This document shows positions 16,749-25,067 of a stretch of DNA of 64,000 bases, piece after piece. Position 1 is the stretch's first letter. Each line of letters begins with the position of its first letter. The position numbers and the translations under genes are program-made. This stretch comes from Nocardioides sp. Root240. GTDB lineage: Bacteria; Actinomycetota; Actinomycetes; Propionibacteriales; Nocardioidaceae. Below the pieces are notes generated by a model. That model made no database searches. It had not been told where the DNA came from and saw only the letters and a list, made by a program, of their open reading frames with translations. Where the stretch lies: the NCBI RefSeq assembly GCF_001428825.1, contig NZ_LMIT01000011.1, positions 78,859 to 142,858 on the forward strand, written 5' to 3'.

Positions 16749-17776
16749 ACGAGTGGATCACCCTCACCGCGCTCTCCATCGCGGCCGCCGGCTTCCTCGT
16801 CGGCATCGTCGTCGGCCTGACCGGCATGGGCGGCGGCGCGCTGATGACGCCCGCCCTGATCTTCCTGGGCGTGGGCCACACCGCGTCGATCGTGACCGCC
16901 GACCTGACCGCGGCCGCGATCTACAAGACCGGTGGCGCCATCACGCACGCCCGTGAGGGCTCCCCCAACCTGCGCCTGGCCGGCTGGTTGATCCTCGGCT
17001 CGGTGCCCATGGCCTTCATCGGCCCGTGGCTGGTCAACGCGGTCACCGAGGACCCGACCGAACTGGAGAAGACGCTCAAGCTCTGCATCGGCATCGCGCT
17101 GCTGTTCGCCGCGTCGACGTACGCCCTGCGGCTCTACATCAACCTGCGCCGGGTCCGCAGCGGCGGCGTGCTGCCCGACGACAACCCGCGCATCCGGCCG
17201 GTCCCGACCCTGCTCGTCGGCATGCTCGGCGGCCTGCTCGTCGGCATCACCAGCGTCGGCTCCGGCTCGGTCATCATGATCGCGCTGCTCATGCTCTACC
17301 CCGGCCTCTCGGCCGTCCGCCTGGTCGGCACCGACCTGGTCCAGGCCGTGCCGCTGGTGCTCAGCGCCGCGCTCGCGAACATCGCCATCCACGGCCTCGA
17401 GTGGGACCTGCTGGTGCCGCTCGTCATCGGCTCCGTGCCGGGCACGCTGCTCGGCTCGCGGATCGCTCCGCGCGTCCCGCAGTCGTTCATCCGCCGCGGC
17501 ATCGTGATCGTGCTGACGATGTCCGGCACCGCCCTGCTGTTCAAGGCCGGCCTGCACCCGTTCGGCGAGGGCCACGAGACCCTCGAGGCGGTCCTGGTCG
17601 CCGTGATCGGCCTGGTCATGCTGCTGCTCGTGCCGCTGGTCTGGGGCGTCCTGCGCCGCCGGCACGGCCTGCCGATGTTCGGCGCCCCGACGGTCAGCGA
17701 GATCGAGGCCCTGGGCGCGGACGGCAACCGGCGCGGTCGCCGGTCACCGGCGGCCGAGGGTGTCGGCTCCGACTAG
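16745..17776 (+). CDS. TauE/SafE-family permease (sulfite/anion exporter)
   Basis: A 343-residue membrane protein with about eight transmembrane segments in two similar halves, each carrying a glycine-rich loop (VGLTGMGGGALMTPALIFLG and VGITSVGSGSVIMIALLMLY). These paired motifs are the signature of the TauE/SafE family (DUF81), which moves sulfite, sulfonates or other organic anions. It overlaps the APS kinase fusion gene by four bases (ATGA), which supports a sulfur-related substrate, either uptake of sulfate or export of sulfite; direction is not determined by sequence. Confidence 0.85.
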   Translation: MNEWITLTALSIAAAGFLVGIVVGLTGMGGGALMTPALIFLGVGHTASIVTADLTAAAIYKTGGAITHAREGSPNLRLAGWLILGSVPMAFIGPWLVNAVTEDPTELEKTLKLCIGIALLFAASTYALRLYINLRRVRSGGVLPDDNPRIRPVPTLLVGMLGGLLVGITSVGSGSVIMIALLMLYPGLSAVRLVGTDLVQAVPLVLSAALANIAIHGLEWDLLVPLVIGSVPGTLLGSRIAPRVPQSFIRRGIVIVLTMSGTALLFKAGLHPFGEGHETLEAVLVAVIGLVMLLLVPLVWGVLRRRHGLPMFGAPTVSEIEALGADGNRRGRRSPAAEGVGSD

Positions 17777-17901
17777 CGGGTCAGCATCCGGTCCGCGTCG
17801 AGCCGGAACGACTCGTCGAGGGCGGCGGCTCGCGCGAGTCCCAGGGTGATCGCCGTCGCGGCGGCCACCCAGAGGGCTCCGATTCCGAGCAGTGTGTCCA
17901 T
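17773..17901 (-). CDS. Small single-pass membrane protein (42 residues)
   Basis: A short gene on the opposite strand, tail to tail with the permease gene and sharing stop-codon bases with it. It begins MDTLLGIGALWVAAATAI, giving one hydrophobic helix (residues 4-24), then an amphipathic, charged end (ESFRLDADRMLTR). GGAGAG directly precedes the ATG. Without homology data the call is moderate: the codon composition, Shine-Dalgarno-like site and membrane helix support it. Function unknown. Confidence 0.5.
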   Translation of the reverse strand: MDTLLGIGALWVAAATAITLGLARAAALDESFRLDADRMLTR

Positions 17902-18005
17902 CTCTCCACGGTAGGCACGTGGTCCGGCACAACCAACCCTCAGAACGGTTGGAAAACCCCGGGACCTTGGTCCCGCGTGTCGACTTGCGTCCCTCCGAGG
18001 AACAT

Positions 18006-18032
18006 CAGCCTCAATCCGGCGGATTGAGGCTG
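18006..18032. terminator. Hairpin terminator after ugd
   Basis: A perfect 12-base inverted repeat, CAGCCTCAATCC with loop GGC, ending two bases before the ugd stop codon region. Confidence 0.75.
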
Positions 18033-18033
18033 C

Positions 18034-19200
18034 TCAGTCCCGCCCGTAGATGTCGCGGGTGTAGACCTTGTCGGCCACGTCGTCCAGGACGTCGGTACGA
18101 CGGTTCGCGATGATCACGTCGGCCCTCGCCTTGAACTCGTCGAGGTCCTTGATCACCTTCGAGTTGAAGAAGCGCTTCTGGTCCAGCTCGGGCTCGAAGA
18201 CGACGACCTTCACGCCGCGCGCCTTGATCCGCTTCATCACGCCCTGCACCGCCGACTCGCGGAAGTTGTCGGAGCCCGCCTTCATCGTCAGCCGGTAGAT
18301 CCCGACCACCTTGGGCCCGCGACGCAGGACGTCGTCGGCAATGAACTCCTTGCGGGTGGTGTTCGCGTCGACGATCGCGCTGATCAGGTTCTGCGGCACC
18401 TGCCGGTAGTTCGCCTGCAGCTGCTTGGTGTCCTTGGGGAGGCAGTAGCCGCCGTACCCGAAGGACGGGTTGTTGTAGTGCCCGCCGATCCGGGGGTCCA
18501 GGCCGACGCCCTCGATGATCTGGCGGGTCGCGAGGCCGTGCGTGGCGGCGTAGGTGTCGAGCTCGTTGAAGTACGCGACCCGCAACGCCAGGTAGGTGTT
18601 GGCGAAGAGCTTGATCGCCTCGGCCTCGGTGGAGCCGGTGAACAGCACCGGCACGTCGTGGTCCAGCGCCGCCTGCGTGAGCAGCTTGGCGAAGAGGCGC
18701 CCGGGCTCGGTGTCGGAGCCGATCACGATCCGCGACGGGTGCAGGTTGTCGTGGAGCGCGCGGCCCTCACGGAGGAACTCGGGGCTGAACAGGATCGATG
18801 CGCCGGGGTGCCGGTCGCGCAACGTGTTCGTGTAGCCCACGGGGACGGTCGACTTGACGACGACGGTCGCGGCCGGGTTCGCGGCGAGCGCGTCGGCGGT
18901 GACCTTCTCGACGGTGGAGGTGTCGAAGTAGTTGGTCTCGGGGTCGTAGTTGGTGGGCGTCGCGACGACGACGAAGGTCGCGTCGGCGTACGCCTCCTTG
19001 CGGTCCCGGGTGGCGTGCAGCGACAGGCCGCCGCGGGCGAGGTGCTCCTCGAGCTCGGCGTCCACGATCGGCGAGCGGCCCTCGTTGACCGCCGCGACAC
19101 GCTCCGCACTGACGTCCAGCACGGTCACGTCGTTGTACCGCGCCAGCAGCACGGCGTTGGACAGGCCCACGTAGCCCGCCCCGACCACAGTGATCTTCAT
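18034..19200 (-). CDS. ugd: UDP-glucose 6-dehydrogenase
   Basis: A 388-residue enzyme, the same length as E. coli Ugd. It oxidises UDP-glucose to UDP-glucuronate with two NAD. Visible features are the N-terminal NAD site [20 protein letters not shown], the central dimer and substrate region ([20 protein letters not shown]) and the catalytic Cys253 in [18 protein letters not shown]-glucuronate feeds capsule and surface polysaccharides; a polysaccharide cluster lies about 37 kb away in the same window. The gene stands alone with its own terminator. The start is fixed by the glycine-rich motif right after the ATG. Confidence 0.93.
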   Translation of the reverse strand: MKITVVGAGYVGLSNAVLLARYNDVTVLDVSAERVAAVNEGRSPIVDAELEEHLARGGLSLHATRDRKEAYADATFVVVATPTNYDPETNYFDTSTVEKVTADALAANPAATVVVKSTVPVGYTNTLRDRHPGASILFSPEFLREGRALHDNLHPSRIVIGSDTEPGRLFAKLLTQAALDHDVPVLFTGSTEAEAIKLFANTYLALRVAYFNELDTYAATHGLATRQIIEGVGLDPRIGGHYNNPSFGYGGYCLPKDTKQLQANYRQVPQNLISAIVDANTTRKEFIADDVLRRGPKVVGIYRLTMKAGSDNFRESAVQGVMKRIKARGVKVVVFEPELDQKRFFNSKVIKDLDEFKARADVIIANRRTDVLDDVADKVYTRDIYGRD

Positions 19201-19297
19201 GCTTCGAGGCTGGGAGCCCGGTCTGAACGGCCCCGGACGCCGACATGACGCGCGGGTGACGGGTGCGAACACGCTGTCCCCTCCGGGGAGACCCCGA

Positions 19298-20074
19298 TCA
19301 CCCGTCCCAGACGGACCGGATCGGCAGGCCCCACAGGCGCGGGCCGTAGCGGTGGCCGACCGAGGCCGTGTTGAGGACGACGCCGCCACGGAAGCGGCCG
19401 CCCGCTCGGCGGGCCAGGGCCTCCAGCCGCGCGAACTGGTGCGGGCGCAGGCCGGCCGCGGTCAGCACCTCGATGCCGTAGAGGCTCTCGTCCGGCAGCT
19501 CGACGACCAGTCCCACCTCGAGGCCGTTGCGCTCGCGCAGGTAGCTCACCCGGTGCTCGACGACGCTCGTCGCCTGCTGGCGCAGCAGCTCTGCGGCGAC
19601 CAGGGTGCGCAGCAGCGGCGCCAGTCGCCACCGGCCCGCGAACTGCACGAGCTGGTCGGGCGTGTGACCGGCCAGGTGCCGGGCGAGCGCCGGGTCGTCG
19701 AAGACGACCTGCGGCCGGCCGATCGCCCGCTTCGCCGGGGCCGCGCGGCACCCGGGCAGCAGGCGGACCACGCCGATCTCGACGAGCACGTCGACGTACG
19801 GCTGGAGGGTGGTGGGCGGGATGCCGGCGATCGCGCCCAGCCGGGCCCGGTTGAGCTCGCCGAGCGGTGGGTCGGCCAGGGCCCCGAGCAACGCCACGAC
19901 CCGGCCCGCATCGGTACGACGGACCGCCCGGGCCCGCCGCGCGATCCGCCGGAGCTCCTCGTCGGCCACGGGACGGGCCAGGGCGCCGACGTACTCCTGG
20001 ATGCCCCAGGAGGTGCGCACCTCCCCGGGGACGGTGCCCCGGGAGCCCAGTCGGGCGACGAAGTCGGCGGCCAC
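19298..20074 (-). CDS. DUF4143-like protein without the usual ATPase domain
   Basis: A 258-residue protein resembling the C-terminal half of AAA-type ATP-binding DUF4143 proteins: an N-terminal winged-helix part ([32 protein letters not shown]) and then [20 protein letters not shown] and a nuclease-like C-terminal part ([20 protein letters not shown]). No P-loop or Walker B motif is present and there is no room for one before the likely GTG start at 20074, so it is either a stand-alone DUF4143 protein or a truncated family member. Neighbours (ugd and cysD) give no hint. Function unknown. Confidence 0.6.
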   Translation of the reverse strand: MAADFVARLGSRGTVPGEVRTSWGIQEYVGALARPVADEELRRIARRARAVRRTDAGRVVALLGALADPPLGELNRARLGAIAGIPPTTLQPYVDVLVEIGVVRLLPGCRAAPAKRAIGRPQVVFDDPALARHLAGHTPDQLVQFAGRWRLAPLLRTLVAAELLRQQATSVVEHRVSYLRERNGLEVGLVVELPDESLYGIEVLTAAGLRPHQFARLEALARRAGGRFRGGVVLNTASVGHRYGPRLWGLPIRSVWDG

Positions 20075-20166
20075 GAGGCCTGAGCCTAAGCGGCTCCCGT
20101 GCAAAACTCGTCGATTTGTCTACGGCGGTCGTCGGGATGCCCCGGTGAAAGGCTCCACATGGCACG

Positions 20167-21090
20167 ATGCAGCCCATGTCCCAGACCCACAGCGACTACC
20201 GGCTCAGCCAGCTGGACCAGCTGGAAGCCGAGTCGATCCACATCTTCCGGGAGGTGGCCGCCGAGTTCGAGAAGCCCGTGCTGATGTTCTCGGGCGGCAA
20301 GGACTCCATCGTCATGCTGCGGCTGGCCGAGAAGGCCTTCTACCCGGCGAAGATCCCGTTCTCGATCCTCCAGGTCGACACCGGTCTCGACTTCCCCGAG
20401 GTCATGGAGACCCGCGACCGCTGGGTCAGCCGCCTCGGCGTGAACCTCGTGGTGGCGAGCATCGACGACGCGATCAAGAACGGGATCATCCCCGACGCCG
20501 CGAAGATCAGCCGCAACCGCCTGCAGATCCCGACGCTCCTGAACGCGATCGAGGAGAACGGCTTCACCGCCGCCTTCGGTGGCGGGCGCCGTGACGAGGA
20601 GAAGGCCCGCGCCAAGGAGCGCGTCTACTCCCACCGCGACGAGTTCGGCCAGTGGGACCCGAAGAACCAGCGCCCCGAGCTCTGGAGCCTCTACAACGGC
20701 CGCCTGCACGAGGGCGAGCACATGCGGATCTTCCCGATCTCGAACTGGACCGAGCTGGACGTCTGGGACTACATCGGTCGCGAGGAGATCGAGATCCCGA
20801 ACATCTACTTCTCGCACCAGCGCCGCGTCTTCGAGCGCGACGGCATGCTGATGAGCGAGACCCCCCTCAACCCGCTGCGCGAGGGCGAGGTCGTCGAGGA
20901 GCGGACCGTCCGGTTCCGCACCTGCGGTGACATCACGCTGACCGGTTGCGTCGAGAGCACCGCGTCCACGATCGCCGAGATCATCGACGAGGTCGCCGTG
21001 GCCCGCAAGACCGAGCGCGGGGCCACCCGCGGGGACGACAGGTTCTCCGAGGCCGCCATGGAGGACCGCAAGAAGGAAGGCTACTTCTGA
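20167..21090 (+). CDS. cysD: Sulfate adenylyltransferase subunit 2 (CysD)
   Basis: A 307-residue PP-loop ATP pyrophosphatase that, with the GTPase CysN, makes adenylylsulfate (APS) from ATP and sulfate. The PP-loop PVLMFSGGKDSIVMLRLAEK is near residues 38-57, followed by FGGGRRDEEKARAKERVYS and the late family segment RFRTCGDITLTGCVES. Either ATG (20167 or 20176) could be the start. It overlaps cysN by one base (TGATG), so they are translated together. Confidence 0.95.
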   Translation: MQPMSQTHSDYRLSQLDQLEAESIHIFREVAAEFEKPVLMFSGGKDSIVMLRLAEKAFYPAKIPFSILQVDTGLDFPEVMETRDRWVSRLGVNLVVASIDDAIKNGIIPDAAKISRNRLQIPTLLNAIEENGFTAAFGGGRRDEEKARAKERVYSHRDEFGQWDPKNQRPELWSLYNGRLHEGEHMRIFPISNWTELDVWDYIGREEIEIPNIYFSHQRRVFERDGMLMSETPLNPLREGEVVEERTVRFRTCGDITLTGCVESTASTIAEIIDEVAVARKTERGATRGDDRFSEAAMEDRKKEGYF

Positions 21091-22361
21091 TGGCCGGTAC
21101 GAACTCTGGATACGGCATGGACCTCCTGCGCTTCGCCACCGCCGGCTCGGTCGACGACGGCAAGTCCACCCTCATCGGGCGCCTGCTGCTCGACTCGAAG
21201 TCGATCTTCGAGGACCAGCTCGAGGCGGTCGAGGCCACCAGCGAGGCGAAGGGCTACGACTACACCGACCTCGCGCTGCTGACCGACGGCCTGCGCTCCG
21301 AGCGCGAGCAGGGCATCACCATCGACGTGGCCTACCGCTACTTCGCGACGCCCAACCGCAAGTTCATCATCGCCGACACCCCCGGGCACGTGCAGTACAC
21401 CCGGAACATGGTCACCGGCGCCTCCACCGCCGACCTCGGCCTGGTGCTCGTCGACGCCCGCCAGGGCCTCACCGAGCAGTCCCGCCGCCACGCGGTGATC
21501 CTCTCGCTGCTCCGCGTCCCGCACCTGGTGCTGGCCGTGAACAAGATGGACCTCGTCGGCTACGACCAGGCGATCTACGAGAAGATCTACGCCGAGTTCA
21601 CGCAGTTCGCGACGAAGCTCAACGTCCCCGACCTCGAGGTCATCCCGATCTCGGCGCTCAACGGCGACAACGTGGTCACCCGCTCCGAGAACATGCCGTG
21701 GTACTCCGGTCCCACGCTCATGCACCACCTCGAGCACGTCCACGTGGCCTCCGACCGCGACCTGATCGACGCGCGCTTCCCCGTCCAGTACGTCATCCGC
21801 CCGAAGTCGGACGAGTTCCACGACTACCGCGGGTACGCCGGCCAGGTCGCCGGTGGCGTCCTCAAGCCGGGCGACGAGGTCGTCGTACTCCCCTCGGGCA
21901 TGACGTCGAGGATCGCGAAGATCGACCTGTTCGACCAGGAGATCACCGAGGCCTTCCCGCCAATGAGCGTCACCGTGCACCTCGAGGACGACGTGGACGT
22001 GTCCCGCGGCGACATGATCGCCCGGGTCAAGAACGCGCCGACCCCGAGCCAGGACATCGACGCGATGGTCTGCTGGATGACCAACGCCCCGCTGCAGCCG
22101 CGCCAGAAGCTGGCGATCAAGCACACGACCCGCACGGGTCGCGCGCTGGTCAAGGACATCCAGTACCGCCTGGACGTCAACACGCTGCACCGCGACCAGG
22201 AGACCAAGGAGCTCGGCGTCAACGAGATCGGCCGCGTCACGCTGCGCACCACGGTCCCGCTGCTCGCCGACCCGTACTCCAAGAACCGCACCACCGGCTC
22301 GTTCATCCTGATCGACGAGGCGACCGGCGTGACCGTCGGCGCCGGCATGATCAACGGCTGA
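21090..22361 (+). CDS. cysN: Sulfate adenylyltransferase subunit 1 (CysN GTPase)
   Basis: A 423-residue EF-Tu-like GTPase that drives APS synthesis by CysD. The G motifs are GSVDDGKST (G1), the effector region GLRSEREQGITIDVAYRY (G2), DTPGHVQYT (G3) and NKMDLVG (G4). Two beta-barrel domains follow, and the protein ends there (AGMING), so it lacks the C-terminal APS kinase domain found in fused CysNC. APS kinase is supplied by the three-domain protein at 14889-16748. A strong hairpin follows 14 bases after the stop. Confidence 0.95.
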   Translation: MAGTNSGYGMDLLRFATAGSVDDGKSTLIGRLLLDSKSIFEDQLEAVEATSEAKGYDYTDLALLTDGLRSEREQGITIDVAYRYFATPNRKFIIADTPGHVQYTRNMVTGASTADLGLVLVDARQGLTEQSRRHAVILSLLRVPHLVLAVNKMDLVGYDQAIYEKIYAEFTQFATKLNVPDLEVIPISALNGDNVVTRSENMPWYSGPTLMHHLEHVHVASDRDLIDARFPVQYVIRPKSDEFHDYRGYAGQVAGGVLKPGDEVVVLPSGMTSRIAKIDLFDQEITEAFPPMSVTVHLEDDVDVSRGDMIARVKNAPTPSQDIDAMVCWMTNAPLQPRQKLAIKHTTRTGRALVKDIQYRLDVNTLHRDQETKELGVNEIGRVTLRTTVPLLADPYSKNRTTGSFILIDEATGVTVGAGMING

Positions 22362-22375
22362 CGAACGCCGCTCCG

Positions 22376-22409
22376 AACGGGGCGTCCTCCTCCGGGAGGG
22401 CGTCCCGTT
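22376..22409 (+). terminator. Hairpin terminator after cysN
   Basis: Arms 22376-22390 and 22395-22409 (AACGGGGCGTCCTCC and GGAGGGCGTCCCGTT, two mismatches) with a 4-base loop, followed by a short T run. Confidence 0.75.
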
Positions 22410-22430
22410 TCGTCGTCCCGGGCCGATGCA

Positions 22431-22518
22431 GGGATCCCCGCCTAGGAGGGGATCCTTGCGCTTGATGACGGTTGCATGCGTCATCAAGCGTCAGAATCCC
22501 CTCCTAGGCGGGGATCCC
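22431..22518. repeat. Long near-perfect inverted repeat with palindromic arms
   Basis: Two 39-base arms (22431-22469 and 22480-22518), identical in 36 positions when one is reverse-complemented, around a 10-base loop (GGTTGCATGC). The outer 24 bases of each arm are themselves nearly palindromic (GGATCCCC, CCTAGG core, GGGGATCC), and the inner part is CGCTTGATGAC. It lies between the convergent cysN and ygfZ-like genes, after a separate terminator for cysN. It carries no open reading frame of note. Confidence 0.85.
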
Positions 22519-22525
22519 GACACCC

Positions 22526-23488
22526 TCAGCGCTGCGGACGGAAGTGCAGCCCGACCTCGGGGTCGACGACGACCTCCTGCGCGGCGGGGATGCCGTCGAC
22601 GACGAGGGGCGCGGCGAGGTCAGTGTTGCGCTTGAGGACGGCCAGCGCGATCGGGCCGAGCTCGTGGTGGCGGGCCGAGGAGCCGACGAAGCCGACGTCG
22701 CGGCCGCCGTCGGCGGGGACGACCGGCGTACCGGCGGCGGGGAGGCGGTTCTCGGAGCCGTCGAGGTGCAGCAGCGTGAGGCGGCGGGGCGGGCGACCGA
22801 GGTTGTGGACCCGGGCGACCGTCTCCTGGCCGCGGTAGCAGCCCTTGTCCATGTGGACCGCGGCCCACTCCGGGGCCGAGGCGTCCGCGAGCCAGCCGAC
22901 CTCGTTGGGGATCGTGCGCTCGTCGGTGTCGATGCCCAGCCGCGGCTCGCCGCGGGCGATGCGCAGCGCCTCGAACGCCCAGAGGCCGGCGGCGGGACCG
23001 GCGGCCTCGGCGTACGCCGTGAGCTGGTCGCGGGGCACCAGGTCGTAGCGCCCGGGGCGCCAGGCGACGGCGAGCTCGTCGGTGACGTCCGTGATCTCGA
23101 CGCGCATCATGAACTTCATCCGCTCGAGGAACTCGATGAGCGCTGCGGCCCGGCCGGGCTCGGTGTGCGCGGTGAACGCCTCGCCGTCGTCGACCCCGGT
23201 GAAGGCGTGCTCGACGTGGCCCTGGGGCGAGAGGATCAGCCCGGAGACCCACCGTCCGGCCGGCAGGCCCTCGAAGTACTGCGTGGTCAGCGAGTGCAGC
23301 CAGGTCAGCCGGTCCGGGCCGGAGACGCGGAGCACGTCGCGGTGGGAGAGGTCGACGAAGCCCTCGCCGGCCTCGAGGGTCACCTGCTCGCCGAACAGGC
23401 TGCCGTAGTGAGCCGCGACCGGGGCGTCGATGCCGTTGCCGGCGACGGCGCCCGGGAGGGCGAGGAGGGGGCTGGGGGTCGAGGTCAT
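22526..23488 (-). CDS. ygfZ: Folate-binding YgfZ/GcvT-like protein
   Basis: A 320-residue protein of the YgfZ/Iba57 family, which uses tetrahydrofolate to help build or repair iron-sulfur clusters. The family signature K-G-C-Y-x-G-Q-E appears as KGCYRGQETVAR. The N-terminal GcvT-like part (FVDLSHRDVLRVSGPDRLTW) and the C-terminal barrel are both present. It is the last gene of a four-gene unit; its ATG overlaps the stop of the TagD-like gene. A folate-dependent Fe-S repair protein beside a Fur-type regulator is a common actinobacterial arrangement. Confidence 0.9.
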   Translation of the reverse strand: MTSTPSPLLALPGAVAGNGIDAPVAAHYGSLFGEQVTLEAGEGFVDLSHRDVLRVSGPDRLTWLHSLTTQYFEGLPAGRWVSGLILSPQGHVEHAFTGVDDGEAFTAHTEPGRAAALIEFLERMKFMMRVEITDVTDELAVAWRPGRYDLVPRDQLTAYAEAAGPAAGLWAFEALRIARGEPRLGIDTDERTIPNEVGWLADASAPEWAAVHMDKGCYRGQETVARVHNLGRPPRRLTLLHLDGSENRLPAAGTPVVPADGGRDVGFVGSSARHHELGPIALAVLKRNTDLAAPLVVDGIPAAQEVVVDPEVGLHFRPQR

Positions 23489-23952
23489 GTGAGGTCCCGG
23501 TAGTGCTCGAGCAGGCGGGTGAGGGTGCCGAGCGCCGTCTGCATCTCCTCGATGTGCACGGGGTCGAGAGTCCGGAGCATCTCCTTGATGTCCGTGCTCG
23601 AGACCCCCGAGGTGCGAGGCAGGTAGCGCACTTCACAAACGTCGGAGAGCTCGTCGAACTTCCCGGTCCAGTCATCGCCCATCACGAAGACGTCGACCTC
23701 GTGCTCGATGATGTCGGCACGCTTCTGCTCCCAGGCCCGCTCGGGGAGGACCAGGTCGACGCCCTTGATCGCCTGCACGATGGCCGCGCGGTCGTCGTAC
23801 GAGACGACGGACTTCTTGCCCTTGCCGGCGTTGAACTCGTCGGTCGAGACACCGACGATCAGCCGGTCGCCCATCGCGGCGAGCCGCTCGATCAGCCGCA
23901 GGTGGCCGATGTGGAAGAGGTCGAAGGTGCCGTAGGTCAGCACGGTGGTCAT
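23485..23952 (-). CDS. Cytidylyltransferase of the TagD type (glycerol-3-phosphate cytidylyltransferase-like)
   Basis: A 155-residue nucleotidyltransferase with the HxGH motif in YGTFDLFHIGHLRLIERLA (residues 7-25) and the second motif RTSGVSSTDIK (about 113-123). Both fit glycerol-3-phosphate cytidylyltransferases, which make CDP-glycerol for wall teichoic acids, but related enzymes activate ribitol or other polyols, so the substrate is a guess. Four-base overlaps on both sides place it in the operon with fur and ygfZ. It is slightly longer than Bacillus TagD (129). Confidence 0.8.
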   Translation of the reverse strand: MTTVLTYGTFDLFHIGHLRLIERLAAMGDRLIVGVSTDEFNAGKGKKSVVSYDDRAAIVQAIKGVDLVLPERAWEQKRADIIEHEVDVFVMGDDWTGKFDELSDVCEVRYLPRTSGVSSTDIKEMLRTLDPVHIEEMQTALGTLTRLLEHYRDLT

Positions 23953-24476
23953 TCAGGAGCTCCTTCGCAGTCGGCACAGCGGCCGAAGACGGTCAGGTGG
24001 CCGAGGTCGGGCACGAAGCCCTTCGCCTCGAGCACGGCGACGAACGGGGCCGCCTCGGCGGCGTCCACCGAGGTCACCGCGTGGCAGCCCCGGCAGACCA
24101 GGTGGAAGTGCTCGTGACCGCGCACCGAGTGGTACGTCGGCGCACGGTCCGACAGGTGCGCGTGCCGCACCAGCCCGAGCTCCTCCAGCACCTCGAGGGT
24201 GCGGTAGACCGTGGAGGCGTTGACCGTGCTCGCGGTCGCCTGGACCTTCGCCAGCACCTCGTCGGGCGTGGCGTGGCCCAGCTCGTCGACCGCGGCGAGG
24301 ATCAGCTCACGCTGCGGGGTGAGCCGGTAGCCCTTGTCCCGCAGCGTCGCCCGCCAGTCCTGGGTCTCGATACGCGCCTCCCGCGCTCCTTCGTCGCCCG
24401 CGGCGCTACTCGACCTCCCCGCCTGGTCCGCGGGGTCGCTCGTTCCTCGCGACTCCGCGGGGCGGTGATCAGGCAC
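23949..24476 (-). CDS. Fur-family metal-responsive regulator
   Basis: A protein of up to 175 residues. The Fur core starts near residue 41 (WRATLRDKGYRLTPQRELIL) and has the recognition helix region NASTVYRTLEVLEELG, the metal site HEHFHLVCRGC and a second zinc pair GRCADC, so it is a Fur, Zur or similar sensor; which metal cannot be read from sequence. The only in-frame start is the GTG at 24476, which gives about 40 extra residues encoded almost entirely by a repeat element (24363-24415). The native N-terminus was probably near IETQDW. It overlaps the stop of the nitrobindin gene by eight bases. Confidence 0.85.
   Translation of the reverse strand: MPDHRPAESRGTSDPADQAGRSSSAAGDEGAREARIETQDWRATLRDKGYRLTPQRELILAAVDELGHATPDEVLAKVQATASTVNASTVYRTLEVLEELGLVRHAHLSDRAPTYHSVRGHEHFHLVCRGCHAVTSVDAAEAAPFVAVLEAKGFVPDLGHLTVFGRCADCEGAPE
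24363..24415. repeat. Palindromic repeat element inside the 5' end of fur
   Basis: GGTCTCGATACGCGCC at one end and GGCGCTACTCGACC at the other, with a G/C-rich centre. I recall many copies of this type (GGTCTCGATACG to CTACTCGACCACC) in Nocardioides genomes. Here it lies inside the predicted N-terminal extension of the Fur protein. Family membership is from memory and would need a genome search. Confidence 0.55.
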
Positions 24477-24963
24477 GCTTGAGCCTCGCCCAGAGGTGCG
24501 GCTGCAGCGGCTGGCCCATGGCAGCCATGTCGAAGGCGTAGAGGAGGTCGCCCTCGACGTTGCCGTAGAGGCGCTTGCCCGCGACGTACTCCTTGGCGGT
24601 CTCGGTGCGCGCGACCGCGTCGGTGGTCCACTCGAACTTGCCGTTGTCGGCCTCGCCCTCCCAGATCTCCGCGATGCCCGTGTTGTGGGTCAGCAGGATC
24701 TCGAAGCGGCCCTCGCCGACGGCGCGGATGAAGCCGGTCTCGATGGCGGCGTCACGCACCTTCTCGCCCGCCTCGTCGATGATCCACGCGCGCGCCATGT
24801 AGTGGAAGAACGGGCGCCCGTCATGGGTGAAGATCAGCTCCTGGCCGAACTGGAAGGCGTCGATCGTCGGGTAGTCGCCGTGACCGTTGCCGCGCCACGT
24901 GCCGAGCATCCACGCAATGGGTCCGCAGTTCGGGTGCAGGTTGTCGGGGAGTTCGAAGGCCAC
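24469..24963 (-). CDS. Nitrobindin / FABP-family heme-binding protein (peroxynitrite isomerase-like)
   Basis: A 164-residue beta-barrel protein. The family signature G-x-W-x-G-x-G-x-G appears as LGTWRGNGHGDYP near residues 20-32, and the C-terminal region has the heme-ligand His (PHLWARLKR) as in M. tuberculosis Rv2717c and human THAP4. Nitrobindins bind ferric heme and convert peroxynitrite to nitrate. The GTG at 24963 was taken as start (a TTG at 24972 is possible). It is the first gene of the unit nitrobindin, fur, tagD-like, ygfZ-like, which suggests a shared metal or redox response. Confidence 0.85.
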   Translation of the reverse strand: MAFELPDNLHPNCGPIAWMLGTWRGNGHGDYPTIDAFQFGQELIFTHDGRPFFHYMARAWIIDEAGEKVRDAAIETGFIRAVGEGRFEILLTHNTGIAEIWEGEADNGKFEWTTDAVARTETAKEYVAGKRLYGNVEGDLLYAFDMAAMGQPLQPHLWARLKRA

Positions 24964-25031
24964 GACGGACAAGTTTAGGGTCCGCCCTGCCGGATCGCCG
25001 ATCCGATCGCCTCGGGCGACCAGCCCCGGTC

Positions 25032-25060
25032 CTGGCGGGCGCCTCGATGGCGCCCGCCAG
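25032..25060 (-). terminator. Hairpin terminator after the large secreted protein gene
   Basis: A perfect 12-base inverted repeat CTGGCGGGCGCC with loop TCGAT, eight bases beyond the stop of the 1693-residue protein. Confidence 0.75.
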
Positions 25061-25067
25061 AACGGCC

